This document shows, in pieces, positions 48,101-50,184 of a stretch of 64,000 nucleotides of DNA (positions are counted from its first letter, which is position 1; each line of letters starts with the position of its first letter). A model generated the notes under the pieces. The model ran no database searches. It saw nothing but the letters and a program-made list of their open reading frames with translations, and was not told where the DNA came from. Position numbers and translations under genes: made by a program. This DNA comes from Micrasema longulum. Its lineage: Eukaryota; Arthropoda; Insecta; Trichoptera; Brachycentridae. The stretch spans positions 1-64,000 of the forward strand of contig JAGVSM010000942.1 of assembly GCA_022494885.1 (NCBI GenBank). Reading direction: 5' to 3'.

Positions 48101-48757
48101 GCTCAATCATCCATGGTAAAAACGACGAACACACAAAGCAACTAACAAAAAAATTCATACCAGTCAAACGGAACCTTCTCCAGCAACGACACTTGGGATC
48201 TTGACTGATAAAATGTAACTCTACATGATCTTATCAGCAGAACCCCGTACTACAAAAACTCCGCCCACCACAATAATAGTCCGGTTTCTTTTGGGTACCC
48301 CCTCGTACATATACAACGATAGTCCTGTTCACTAGGAGGATCACCAAATTACAATGGACTGGCAATGATGCTATAATTTTTAAAAACAGATATAATATAT
48401 GGATATACATTAAGCAATCACAGAAATCGCATCACGTAATATTTTAGGTGTTTTAGAAATTCCATCAAATATACATTTTTATTTATTTGTAATCTTAACA
48501 ATTAAGATTAGGCCAGACATTCTTTTAATAATATAAGGGATGGAAATGGTCCGGATTCAAACTGCCTATTTGAACTGTGGCTGCTAAGGTGCAGTTCGTT
48601 TGGCTTTATTTAAAAAAGTAATAAGTTGCAGTTTGGCAGTGTTGATCTGCAATCCAGATATGTATTATATGTTTATCTGTTTATGTAAATAAATAAATAA
48701 TATTGTAGCTCTTACCCGACACTCGTAGGAAAAGTCATATTCGTAACTATCACACAT
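86..48757 (-). CDS. shot: Spectraplakin gene (short stop / MACF1-dystonin family), partial, 29 exons seen
   Basis: Spectraplakins are giant cytolinkers that join actin, microtubules and cell junctions. Here 29 minus-strand exons with GT-AG borders join in order: short N-terminal exons, a 3,330-residue plakin-repeat domain, then about 1,350 residues of spectrin repeats. Plakin repeats followed by a long spectrin rod in one protein occur only in spectraplakins, so the family call is firm. Reading phase is consistent at every junction except for a one-base frame break inside exon 5. CH domains, plakin domain, EF hands and GAS2 are not in the window, so both ends are incomplete for the full-length isoform. 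The coding part seen is about 4,730 codons. In Drosophila the plakin-repeat isoforms act at epithelial adherens junctions; that is family knowledge, not visible here. Confidence 0.95.
183..1825. other. Intron 28, unassigned part
   Basis: AT-rich intronic sequence. I see no exon, no clear transposon and no tandem repeat here. Confidence 0.6.
1830..2060 (+). mobile_element. RTE-like LINE 3' tail, copy 1
   Basis: A block with CTATGCAAAAAA, then TTGAGACGTGAA, then CACACTTTCACATTTATAAT. It matches 10667-10885 in the same order. From general knowledge this 3' end resembles RTE-type LINE tails common in insect genomes. No coding part remains. Confidence 0.6.
2085..2300 (+). mobile_element. LINE C-terminal relic, frameshifted
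   Basis: Across frames one reads pieces like VVDGWNK-LP, then NVSLNGFKNGLD, the usual end of a non-LTR reverse transcriptase ORF (SNRVVxxWNxLP). It resembles the relics at 5580-5800 and 19120-19385. Degraded. Confidence 0.5.
2429..2534 (-). CDS. shot: Exon 28: spectrin repeat segment
   Basis: 106 nt, two bases in and two out. MMEKLDWLENTSHRLADFTD holds the helix-A tryptophan; it ends EHALRRCED before GTACAG. Confidence 0.92.
2864..2945 (-). mobile_element. SINE-1 fragment (3' part)
   Basis: Holds TTTCCGCACCTTATGGTGCA and the CACTGCATTGGTAC block seen at the 3' end of the fuller copies at 11563, 18095 and 57125. The tRNA-like head is absent. Confidence 0.7.
3061..3303. mobile_element. Palindromic insertion beside exon 27
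   Basis: Arms 3061-3140 and about 3188-3260 are reverse complements (ACTTTGTTATTAGTGTTACA on one side). The segment is bounded by a 13-bp direct repeat TGTGATTGTTACT at 3048-3060 and 3304-3316. No coding capacity. Confidence 0.7.
3320..3444 (-). CDS. shot: Exon 27: spectrin repeat segment
   Basis: 125 nt, one base in and one out. SGEYENNRTLGETFVSACDV leads to the helix-C tryptophan in LKNRWDKLNN. The donor is GTAAGT, and a target-site duplication of an inserted repeat overlaps it (see findings). Confidence 0.92.
3530..4065. repeat. Tandem array of about 90-bp units with an inverted end
   Basis: Four units start near 3539, 3629, 3724 and 3809, each running GATACAA, CGAGACC, TTTGTATCC, a GTGTAAGCG-like part, then GCGTTGTGTC and CGTGTTTTCCGTGG. 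After a short AT spacer (about 3917-3970) the sequence returns as a reverse complement (GCTGGTAAACCACGTG to GGGATACAAAG). CG dinucleotides are frequent. Confidence 0.8.
4070..4915. other. Intron 26, unassigned part
   Basis: No exon or repeat family recognised. AT-rich. Confidence 0.5.
4920..5155 (+). mobile_element. RNase-H LINE (LINE-E) 3' UTR copy
   Basis: Shares CTAATAGCC, TCTGGGCT, TAGCAATATGAGA and GTGACGTCGGGGGCTTA with 26460-26745, and is the reverse of 7440-7640, where it follows an RNase-H-type ORF end. Noncoding tail only. Confidence 0.7.
5192..5352 (-). CDS. shot: Exon 26: spectrin repeat segment
   Basis: 161 nt, phase 0 in and two bases out. EHCKKFGKAQEQFLPWLAQA holds the helix-A tryptophan; it ends QQIRNDIWKK before GTGAGT. 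Confidence 0.92.
5575..5790 (+). mobile_element. LINE C-terminal relic
   Basis: In one frame it reads NSTSNFLFSRLVSDWNTLSN then IVVHS, matching the SSRVVSDWNKLPSLVVHS of the relic at 19120. Frame is broken upstream. Confidence 0.55.
5811..5935 (-). CDS. shot: Exon 25: spectrin repeat segment
   Basis: 125 nt, two bases in and phase 0 out. It reads REMENRPAHPNLRKELDRIQ with the helix-C tryptophan in QQQWEKLRREVVD; ends RLQTAM. Confidence 0.92.
6120..6380. repeat. Minisatellite, unit about 31-35 bp
   Basis: About seven imperfect copies of a unit with ATGATAAAATGACACTCTCC and a T-run, drifting in the left and right copies. It ends about 25 bp from exon 24. Confidence 0.85.
6406..6596 (-). CDS. 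shot: Exon 24: spectrin repeat segment
   Basis: 191 nt, one base in and one base out. DGRQLEESVARTLGWIQGEL holds the helix-A tryptophan; it ends HEVIMLLNK before GTCAGT. Confidence 0.92.
6750..6880. repeat. Small palindromic repeat
   Basis: GATTCTGAATGCTTTCTAGG near 6760 is mirrored by CCCTAGAGAGCATTCAGAAT near 6845-6865. Probably a short MITE; no relatives seen in the window. Confidence 0.6.
7185..7381 (-). CDS. shot: Exon 23: spectrin repeat segment
   Basis: 197 nt, phase 0 in and two bases out. It reads NLERQLEGQRPLLAELEARG and ends DHRKAEQEGALR. GC-rich compared with its introns. Confidence 0.92.
7440..7880 (-). mobile_element. LINE-E relic: RNase-H-domain end plus 3' UTR
   Basis: Reading the minus strand, 7880-7640 includes SIVLTGHCRVNKHFARMN, the GH-RxN motif at the end of RNase-H domains in R1/I-type LINEs, followed by decayed Cys-region sequence. 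It continues into the shared 3' UTR at 7640-7440. Same family as 25800-25938 with 26415-26745. Confidence 0.7.
8325..8440 (+). mobile_element. Mariner transposase C-terminal relic
   Basis: One frame reads MEDWIKRCHESIISDGDYFE and then GENSNIAD with a stop. The W-x-x-R-C then G-D-Y-F-E-G ending is typical of mariner transposase C-termini. Upstream sequence is decayed and no terminal repeats were found. Confidence 0.55.
8547..8706 (-). CDS. shot: Exon 22: spectrin repeat segment
   Basis: 160 nt, one base in and phase 0 out, with an unusual AAG acceptor. It reads LDARAESLGAAVDTTREFDA and ends SEEQLRKIE before GTACGT. Confidence 0.9.
9010..9290 (+). mobile_element. MITE-B copy 1 (half element)
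   Basis: Contains GTTTGTCCAAATTCTTGTAG, CATTGGCTGGTTTGAGTGG and TTTACACACTGTGTAACATT, the order seen at 61975-62130 and 62545-62790. It ends 54 bp from exon 21. Confidence 0.75.
9344..9510 (-). CDS. shot: Exon 21: spectrin repeat segment
   Basis: 167 nt, phase 0 in and two bases out. It reads VQVLREELRTQQPQLSHLEE and ends LSALQARWADLLNR with the helix-C tryptophan. The donor is GTCTGT. Confidence 0.92.
9690..10430 (+). mobile_element. LINE-J 3' UTR
   Basis: The end (TTACAGTGGATTTTTTTAAT, then CTACTTATTTTG, then AAAATCCC and AAATAAAATAAAATAAAA) is the reverse complement of 14285-14400, which follows a LINE ORF end. Includes a CA-rich block at 10145-10260. The left limit is uncertain. Confidence 0.6.
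10469..10610 (-). CDS. shot: Exon 20: spectrin repeat segment
   Basis: 142 nt, one base in and phase 0 out. IKMMEEMKDFLDTHDSLVSW holds the helix-A tryptophan; it ends RMVQTQVQQ. Confidence 0.92.
10665..10890 (+). mobile_element. RTE-like LINE 3' tail, copy 2
   Basis: Matches 1830-2060: TGACATCCCC, CCCTATGCAAAAAATGTCAA, TTGAGACGTGAA, CACTTTCGCATTTATAA. Noncoding. Confidence 0.65.
10997..11109 (-). CDS. shot: Exon 19: spectrin repeat segment
   Basis: 113 nt, phase 0 in and two bases out. It reads VKELIRRKAGVIGADRLQDE with the helix-C tryptophan in VASRWKKLNDACKD. Confidence 0.92.
11563..11822 (-). mobile_element. SINE-1, near full length
   Basis: Minus-strand copy of the tRNA-Gly-like SINE: the tRNA-like head lies near 11765-11815 (reverse of GAGGTCTCGGGTGCGATTCC) and the tail region near 11565-11620. 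Several decayed positions, including one in the B box. Confidence 0.8.
11826..12398. other. Intron 18, unassigned part
   Basis: Nothing recognised; AT-rich intron sequence. Confidence 0.5.
12399..12530 (-). CDS. shot: Exon 18: spectrin repeat segment
   Basis: 132 nt (44 codons), phase 0 on both sides. It reads VQRQLPKDTVPNTKEEADKT and ends QSLLDSTKSQ before GTATTT. Confidence 0.92.
12762..13690. mobile_element. Foldback element with nested insertions (MITE-G core inside)
   Basis: Outer arms 12768-12878 and 13558-13680 are reverse complements (GACATTTTCAAACTGACTTA against TTAGTTTGATAATGTCC). The arms continue inward through the MITE-G core (13015-13135 against 13380-13520). Two smaller palindromes sit inside: 12878-13010 and 13200-13290. 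A MITE-G core without these insertions is at 53175-53510. Confidence 0.75.
13936..14093 (-). CDS. shot: Exon 17: spectrin repeat segment
   Basis: 158 nt, two bases in and phase 0 out. It reads MSPVQQQLSEINNRYNLLGV and ends LKNLSLFLDK; a heptad pattern resumes after the linker. Confidence 0.92.
14285..15160 (-). mobile_element. LINE-J relic (reverse transcriptase C-terminus and 3' UTR)
   Basis: The minus strand reads LKILNSLFDAPELLSSIKLN, IPTRNLRQNLLFR and TNYGFHSPTPRILRSANKHT, followed by SLDFFDNKLSSFKQSLNQIL, a common jockey-like LINE C-terminus. Before it a decayed stretch resembles an IESVQHRF motif. The 3' UTR at 14290-14400 matches 10320-10430. Confidence 0.75.
15623..15754 (-). CDS. 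shot: Exon 16: Ser-rich linker, possible cassette exon
   Basis: 132 nt, a multiple of three, with the same phase (one base) on both sides, so it can be skipped without a frame change. It reads RGADGRSPSPTKSTGLGLVS and ends RRSSQDGFHLD. No helical pattern; three SP motifs and two RRSS/RKRSS-type basic-Ser motifs across exons 15-16. Likely disordered and phosphorylated. Confidence 0.88.
15885..16475 (-). mobile_element. LINE-A 3' end, copy 2
   Basis: CR1-like reverse transcriptase C-terminus: ELHWLRFPQRVEYKLCWLMY, then SAPEYLRELCIPDELADWRL, then FAVAGPMAWNALPAEVRG and LKTHLFSKSFE with a stop. The 3' UTR carries TTATATAGCGCCATTTTCGT (as plus strand). The ORF end is still open, so the copy is fairly young. 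Confidence 0.88.
16592..16712 (-). CDS. shot: Exon 15: end of a repeat plus start of the Ser-rich linker
   Basis: 121 nt, phase 0 in and one base out. VNEVGSIYDALLRGDRPDSP leads into RKRSSQTAYSPTKRPSQAS. Helical pattern is lost after the first residues; basic and Ser/Pro-rich, with SP motifs. Confidence 0.9.
16720..17415. other. Intron 14, unassigned part
   Basis: No exon or repeat recognised. Confidence 0.5.
17418..17457 (-). repeat. Degraded echo of the exon 14 5' end
   Basis: The intron start reads GTCAGTGGCGGTCCAATACT then GAGGAGACGGTGAATCGCC. The exon start (17601 downward) reads GTCGTGAACTGGCTGTCCAA then CACTGAGGAGAAGGTGAACCGCC. The match runs from the donor inward and includes the GAGGAG-x-GGTGAA core. 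Confidence 0.6.
17458..17601 (-). CDS. shot: Exon 14: spectrin repeat segment
   Basis: 144 nt (48 codons), phase 0 on both sides. It starts VVNWLSNTEEKVNRLQ, the helix-A tryptophan, and ends RDYGHHIDK before a GTCAGT donor. The first bases of the following intron look like a degraded copy of this exon's own 5' end (see findings). Confidence 0.92.
17715..17822 (-). CDS. shot: Exon 13: spectrin repeat segment
   Basis: 108 nt (36 codons), phase 0 on both sides. GLEVQWKDLITSMDDKQKLS holds the helix-C tryptophan; it ends NQYEKLRAQ. Confidence 0.92.
17870..18005 (-). mobile_element. LINE RNase-H domain relic
   Basis: The minus strand reads NIDLWVSANSHTDRNKAADE and then SAKLGADTAPLGSKPF, the H-x-x-x-x-N-x-x-A-D-x-x-A-K motif of LINE RNase-H domains. 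No other part of the ORF is preserved next to it. Confidence 0.65.
18030..18610 (+). mobile_element. MITE-D copy, split by SINE-1
   Basis: Outside the SINE the sequence matches 50185-50320 with 50985-51150, and 61285-61605 (reverse): GGAAGTTGGATATAAAAAAT, ATTAGAGCATTGAATTATAT, then GACATCACGAG and CACGGAGTAATT. No coding capacity. Confidence 0.7.
18095..18363 (+). mobile_element. SINE-1, best copy, tRNA-Gly-like head
   Basis: Starts with CCTCGTGGTGTAATGGTCAG (A-box region), has CCTGCCATGC at the anticodon (GCC, glycine type) and a perfect GGTTCGATTCC B box. The body ends with TTAGGTGCGGAAAGGGAATG and a (GAT)n tail. It is flanked by AAACATTAGA and AAAAATTAGA (18085-18094, 18364-18373). It sits inside a MITE-D copy. 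Confidence 0.9.
18802..18904 (-). CDS. shot: Exon 12: spectrin repeat segment
   Basis: 103 nt, one base in and phase 0 out, reading DSRKQLVDECLRNGKQLISK and ending QVIRDRMK. Confidence 0.91.
19120..19390 (+). mobile_element. LINE C-terminal relic
   Basis: One open frame reads LQGHNWKLYRPQFQLNPKIN then FLSSRVVSDWNKLPSLVVHS, the usual ending of a non-LTR reverse transcriptase. Related to 2085 and 5575. Confidence 0.7.
19526..19726 (-). CDS. shot: Exon 11: spectrin repeat segment
   Basis: 201 nt, one base in and two out. It reads YEKLLEKSNKRGEFLEEVSA, carries AEQWCAKLMDRA with the helix-A tryptophan, and ends RMDQLAEER. Confidence 0.93.
19861..20061 (-). CDS. shot: Exon 10: spectrin repeat segment
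   Basis: 201 nt, one base in and two bases out. It reads SQFKPASLIRERLDEQLREH and ends IDQKMKDVYNR across the junction. Confidence 0.92.
20215..20510. mobile_element. MITE-B copy 2
   Basis: Left half GTATGTCCAAATGTTTGAAA to GAAAGTCTA; right half is the reverse (CACCAGCCAATGACAAGTCA, TAAGCCCTGTAAATGCCTAG). The centre is shortened. Confidence 0.7.
20657..20880 (-). CDS. shot: Exon 9: spectrin repeat segment
   Basis: 224 nt, starting in phase 0 with ACDQLLQTLEGHLTPQEI and ending QASWINQAENQFK, with the last Lys codon split two plus one and a GTGAGT donor. Confidence 0.93.
20955..21060 (+). mobile_element. MITE-D fragment
   Basis: AGCTACGGGAAATTGGATAT and a following ATAAAAAACTAAATGC block match the MITE-D left part at 50205-50280. 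Confidence 0.55.
21080..21545 (+). mobile_element. LINE relic (reverse transcriptase C-terminus)
   Basis: Across frames: VPTLMYGSEVWNWKN, then IIDRIKKGVLRWFG, then CRKRGRPRKTWHNQVRQILK and RRACMRRCMNVEEAR, ending SAYPYRETA with a stop. It follows the LRWFGHxxR ... GRPR ... W pattern of RTE/I-like LINE ends. Frameshifts present. Confidence 0.75.
21546..21941. other. Intron 8, unassigned part
   Basis: A short imperfect palindrome at about 21590-21640 (GGCTACCACAGTG against CAGTGGTAGAGTAG); otherwise nothing recognised. Confidence 0.4.
21942..22079 (-). CDS. shot: Exon 8: spectrin repeat segment
   Basis: 138 nt (46 codons), phase 0 on both sides, TTTTAG acceptor and GTAAGT donor. It reads IEPQCKAVISEVIAGDPKAV and ends SRLIDNAKD; amphipathic helical pattern. 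Confidence 0.92.
22430..22657 (-). CDS. shot: Exon 7: spectrin repeat segment
   Basis: 228 nt (76 codons), phase 0 on both sides. It starts EFLSLLNDFRTSLPSRYSHL and ends VDKASRWLKE, the helix-A tryptophan of the next repeat, before GTACGA. Confidence 0.92.
22790..23610 (+). mobile_element. LINE relic, RTE/BovB-like reverse transcriptase C-terminal half
   Basis: Starts in RSLKELLDKIDSVGECFGLN then INGNKTKLMVLADR, continues with MKQFRYLGSIITENLDPDIK, then a frameshift into FVKCYIWSVLLYGVEAWTLK, FEMWIHRRMLRISWTDIITN and LRKISYFGHVLRGDKYATLQ, ending near FSRVVVNVGGG. The catalytic YADD region is lost. The second half keeps a 173-codon open frame. Confidence 0.85.
24019..24214 (-). CDS. shot: Exon 6: spectrin repeat segment
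   Basis: 196 nt; the first base completes a Ser codon begun in exon 5, and it ends in phase 0. It reads NELTTFNAWLDTSYRTLEEQ, with the helix-A tryptophan, and ends AAQKFVDESK before a GTCTGT donor. Confidence 0.92.
24325..24480 (-). mobile_element. Possible decayed LINE-A tail
   Basis: GTGGATAATTTTTATAGGGC, then TTAAGGGCGCTGAACAATAA, resembles the LINE-A 3' UTR (ATGGATAACTTATATAGCGC, CTCAAGGGCGCTTTACA). Weak. Confidence 0.35.
24500..24980. other. Intron 5, unassigned part
   Basis: A short open frame (about 65 codons at 24593) is Lys-rich and matches nothing I know; otherwise nothing recognised. Confidence 0.4.
24985..25200 (+). mobile_element. LINE reverse transcriptase fragment
   Basis: One frame reads FTALRPILTYASETWTLTKH then DKTRLDCFERKTFRRILEPI, the Y-x-x-E-T-W ... 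F-x-R-K-x-x-R-x-I segment of RTE-like LINEs. Confidence 0.75.
25456..25680 (-). CDS. shot: Exon 5: spectrin repeat, with an apparent one-base frame break
   Basis: 225 nt, strongly GC-rich. The 5' part reads QIKEELESQQRAVAGVGEQ and on to QLVVTGGA in phase 0. The 3' part reads ELAPRAETDALEGR and then LQAAWDEMAKF in another frame, with the helix-C tryptophan. The neighbours require a length of 3n+2 but 225 is 3n. The switch is near 25590-25600. See the matching finding. The two halves are individually convincing spectraplakin sequence, so the exon is real; the extra base is probably a sequence error. Confidence 0.9.
25800..26745 (+). mobile_element. LINE-E (RNase-H type) relic split by another LINE
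   Basis: 25825-25938 reads TGHCRLNKHFTRINNVETSR then CRFRKADDETP, matching 7880-7700 (minus). The match stops at ACACCTATACA and resumes near 26415-26430 (TATTCTATGTGCATGTAATG), running to the 3' UTR end near 26745. Confidence 0.75.
25938..26415 (+). mobile_element. CR1-like LINE 3' end inserted in LINE-E
   Basis: Reads HSLSLLFNVLHSPNAPIYLR then EKFYRLSVHG and, after a frameshift, ARLWNHLPSTIKDVTTLSLF then KSRLKKHLLSLP with a stop. The 3' UTR ends with GAAATTGCCATTTGGCAATA and AAATAAATA. Confidence 0.75.
26783..26929 (-). CDS. shot: Exon 4: start of the spectrin rod
   Basis: 147 nt (49 codons), phase 0 on both sides, joining directly to the giant exon (end ETR) with QAVEEKYRLCDEQ. The helix-A tryptophan sits in LNKLLDWVSDIEERL. 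It ends DLRNQINNIK before GTAAAAG. Confidence 0.93.
27290..27470 (-). mobile_element. Possible tRNA-derived SINE (different family)
   Basis: Reverse strand has TAGTTCGCCTTGTAGTATAA, then CCTGGGTTCGATTCCTCGCA, an A-box/B-box-like order with a good B box. No second copy seen in the window. Confidence 0.45.
27905..27970 (+). mobile_element. tRNA-like trace
   Basis: TTAGCGCGTTCGGCTTATTC then GAGTTTGATTCCCAG looks like the anticodon arm to B-box part of a tRNA-derived SINE. The head and body are not recognisable. Not a tRNA gene: no closed acceptor stem. Confidence 0.35.
28880..29060. repeat. Imperfect inverted repeat with a B-box-like motif
   Basis: AGATCCGGACCT near 28898 and AGATCCGGCGCT near 29042 border arms that partly mirror each other (AAGGGATGGGAG against TTCCCGTCCCTT). 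The reverse strand carries AGGGTTCGAGTGCCC. Confidence 0.4.
29100..32510. other. Long intron between repeat domain and rod, central part
   Basis: About 3.4 kb of AT-rich sequence without an exon I can support. The 31900-32260 part is richer in GC than its surroundings and holds an 81-codon minus-strand open frame of no recognisable family; it could hide an alternative exon or regulatory DNA, but nothing shows it. Confidence 0.5.
32515..32860. mobile_element. Foldback element F, copy 1
   Basis: ACCGACCAGTTTCAAAGC with CTTCTTCGTCAAGGTTTACG at the left is mirrored by TTACGTAAACCCTGACGAAG and GCTTTGAAACCGGTCGGT at the right. A one-armed relative is at 63010-63260. Confidence 0.7.
32905..33190. 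mobile_element. Foldback of two tRNA-like SINE heads
   Basis: Left arm GGGTTGTGGTCCTGTGGCTA and right arm (reverse) GGGTCGTGGTCCCGTGACTA are followed by a GGATCAAAGGT / GGACTAAAGGTTCGCATCC stretch and by AACTCGTTGAAAATGGC in both. The arms are about 115 bp. Confidence 0.65.
33680..33870. repeat. Minisatellite, unit about 32-33 bp
   Basis: About five to six copies of a unit like TGAAATGAATATTTTAATGC followed by AACTGGTTTTTG. Confidence 0.9.
34312..34936. mobile_element. MITE with TA target duplication, about 625 bp
   Basis: Ends AGGGTGGGCCGAT and (reverse) GAGTGAGCCGATG, flanked by TA at 34310-34311 and 34937-34938. Arms stay similar for about 140 bp (AAATATTTTATACTACTTTTGGCCCTC mirrored, split here as ACTACTTTTGGCCCTC). 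TA flanks suggest a Tc1/mariner-mobilised element. No transposase. Confidence 0.8.
35175..35640. mobile_element. MITE-B fragment split by a TTAA element
   Basis: AGATGTTCACAGATGGGCAG to TTACACCACTTAA matches MITE-B in reverse, and the match resumes at TTAAACCATTGGTCAGGCGC and CATCTAGTCTTTCATA after the inserted element. Confidence 0.65.
35223..35541. mobile_element. piggyBac-like MITE, 319 bp, TTAA flanks
   Basis: Flanked by TTAA on both sides (35219-35222 and 35542-35545). The ends CGCGTTCGCGGCTAT and (reverse) CACATTCACGGGTAC form imperfect terminal repeats. TTAA duplication is the hallmark of piggyBac transposition. No coding capacity. Confidence 0.7.
35646..36694. other. Intron sequence after the giant exon
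   Basis: Nothing recognised apart from the splice donor of the giant exon at its right end. Confidence 0.5.
36695..46685 (-). CDS. shot: Exon 3: giant plakin (plectin) repeat exon, 9,991 nt, about 3,330 residues
   Basis: One uninterrupted exon with a TTTCAG acceptor and a GTAAGT donor. It is almost entirely degenerate plakin repeats of about 33-39 residues with the pattern D-P-x-T-G, then L/I-T-L-x-E-A-I, then G-L-I-D. I estimate 80-95 repeats; I did not count them exactly. Two hydrophobic segments (43655-43735 and 41262-41346) and two Ser/Thr/Lys-rich spacers (about 44430-44790 and 40800-41260) break the array. From about 40260 to the 3' end the repeats fall into a regular super-repeat of about 100 residues. 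The exon enters with one base completing a split codon and leaves in phase 0. Plakin repeats bind intermediate filaments in vertebrate plakins, but insects lack cytoplasmic intermediate filaments apart from lamins, so the ligand here is unclear. No transposon has inserted in these 10 kb, unlike all the DNA around. Confidence 0.97.
46686..47274. other. Intron 2
   Basis: 589 bp between the 116-nt exon and the giant exon; AT-rich, no repeat family recognised. Confidence 0.7.
47275..47390 (-). CDS. shot: Exon 2: linker exon before the plakin-repeat domain
   Basis: 116 nt between a TTCACAG acceptor and a GTAAGT donor, coding RLVEAMAPRSARSFRQEF and then a Thr/Ser-rich tail ending THYTTSSQ. The last codon (CAA) is split two plus one with the giant exon. 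GC content is well above the flanks. It enters in phase 0 and leaves with two bases over. It resembles no domain I can name and is probably a flexible connector. The mariner element at 47472 sits only about 80 bp upstream of it in gene sense. Confidence 0.85.
47472..48305 (-). mobile_element. Mariner element, internally deleted, complete ends
   Basis: Terminal repeats AGAGGGTACCCAAAAGAAAC and (reverse) CGAGGGGGTACCCAAAAGAA, flanked by TA at 47470-47471 and 48306-48307. Minus-strand coding remains: the N-terminal helix-turn-helix region (about 48167-47952, with TQVFKWFSRFKRGKMSIDD) and the C-terminal end (EALSSITENEFLKCFQQRNK, then SSNGEYFEGY with a stop, about 47650-47540). The middle, with most of the catalytic domain, is missing. 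Length 834 bp against about 1.3 kb for an intact mariner. It cannot move by itself. Confidence 0.92.
48308..48715. other. Intron 1 remainder
   Basis: No feature recognised between the mariner and the candidate first exon. Confidence 0.5.
48716..48757 (-). CDS. shot: Exon 1: candidate alternative first coding exon, 14 codons
   Basis: It reads MCDSYEYDFSYECR and is followed by a GTAAGA donor. A TAA lies in frame four codons upstream of the ATG, so this exon cannot be an internal exon read through from further upstream, and the ATG is the first possible start. It ends in phase 0, and the next exon (47275-47390) begins in phase 0, so the join is clean. This would start an isoform lacking the actin-binding and plakin domains, comparable to the short-N-terminus isoforms known for MACF1 and dystonin. 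The transcript itself is inferred; no promoter is recognisable by eye. Confidence 0.6.
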
Positions 48758-48889
48758 TTTCAAATGTTACTAACACTAATTAACATTAATAAAAGCACTT
48801 GTTTATTTTAACACACTAGCCCATTATAAAACGCTTTAATCGAACATAATATTGAAAATTACATACTTTATAGGTACATTAGGTTAGGT

Positions 48890-49690
48890 ATGTCTAAATC
48901 TTCGGAATCAATACATATTATAAAAAATTAATTTAACGATATTTTAAATATGTCAAAAACAATACATTTATTTAACGATATTTTGGATATGTCTAAATCA
49001 TCGGATTTTCGGAATAAATAAATTTATTTAACGATATTTTAGGTATGTCTAAATCTTCGGATTTTCGGAATCAATAAATGTATTTAACGATATTTTAGGT
49101 ATGTCTAAATCTTCGGATTTTCGGAATCAATAAATGTATTTAACGATATTTTAGGTGGGTAGGTATATCTAAATCTTCGAATTTTCGGAATCGATAAATG
49201 TATTTAATGATTACTATTTTTATTATTTTTATGGAACCCTTATATAGCGCCAGTTTCGTAATATAATACCTTAAGGTCGCTTTACATAGTGATTCTATGG
49301 ATAAATACATTTAAGTGAAGCTTTTAAACTTTTTATTTAATTAAAACAATTTATTTTGCTATCACATACATGCTACGGATTTATTCAGACGATATTTTAT
49401 TTTATTTTTCTCATAAAAACAAAACATATTACTAAAAAACATATGCCTAAATCTTCGGATTTACGGGATCAATAAATTCAATGATAAATTTGTTTAACGG
49501 TATTTTGGGTATGTCCAAATCTTCGGATTTTTGTAATCAATAAATTTAATAATAAATTTATTTAACGATATTTTAAGTATGCCTACATCATTAAATTTAT
49601 TTAACGATATTTTGGATATGTCTTAACTTCGGATTTTCGGAATCAATAAATTGATTCAACGATATTTTAAGTATGTCAAAATCAATATAT
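48890..49690. repeat. Minisatellite, unit about 58-64 bp, interrupted
   Basis: Units with TTTAACGATATTTTAGGTAT, GTCTAAATCTTCGGATTTTC and GGAATCAATAAATG repeat from 48890 to 49205 and again from 49440 to 49690. A LINE-A tail occupies the gap. It lies just upstream of the candidate first exon. Confidence 0.9.
49215..49395 (-). mobile_element. LINE-A 3' UTR inserted in the minisatellite
   Basis: CTTATATAGCGCCAGTTTCG, TACCTTAAGGTCGCTTTACA and AACAATTTATTTTGCTATCA match the LINE-A tail at 15888-16025. Strongly 5' truncated. Confidence 0.8.
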
Positions 49691-49727
49691 TTATATAATG
49701 GAGTGGTAGTAGTAGTTACAAAAAAAA

Positions 49728-49803
49728 TATCAAGATACGCTGCGGTCGGTGTACCGATGGAGTGCCATATGCACCACTGAATGCGGTAATGGAATGATGG
49801 TAA
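49728..49803 (+). mobile_element. SINE-1 3' fragment
   Basis: AAGATACGCTGCGGTCGGTG, GTACCGATGGAGTGCCATAT and GAATGCGGTAATGGAATGAT match the last third of SINE-1. Confidence 0.75.
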
Positions 49804-49844
49804 AAAAATACCACAAAACAAAAAACAATGAAAATAAATCATGA

Positions 49845-50180
49845 TGATTTATCGACGTACATAATTTTCGCGTGGGCACATGACTATTGTTTTCAAAATT
49901 CGAACATATTAGTCCCACATTCATAACGAATATTGACGTTCCTTCAAGGTCGGCGTATTGAATTTCCCGCCGGATACACTCGCGTTCGAATAATATTCAA
50001 ATAAATAATGAACCTTGCGAAGAATAGTGATGGTCGGATTTTTTCAATGTCGACTTTTAGTCAAAGGTCGACACAATTAACGTGGGAATTTTTTCTCTTC
50101 AACTTTGCCCACCCACATAATTGCTTTTAGTTATAAATGTCGACAATTTAGATTTAAAAAAGTTAAACCATCAGTTATAA
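49845..50180. other. Unassigned sequence
   Basis: Nothing recognised. Confidence 0.4.
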
Positions 50181-50184
50181 GAGT

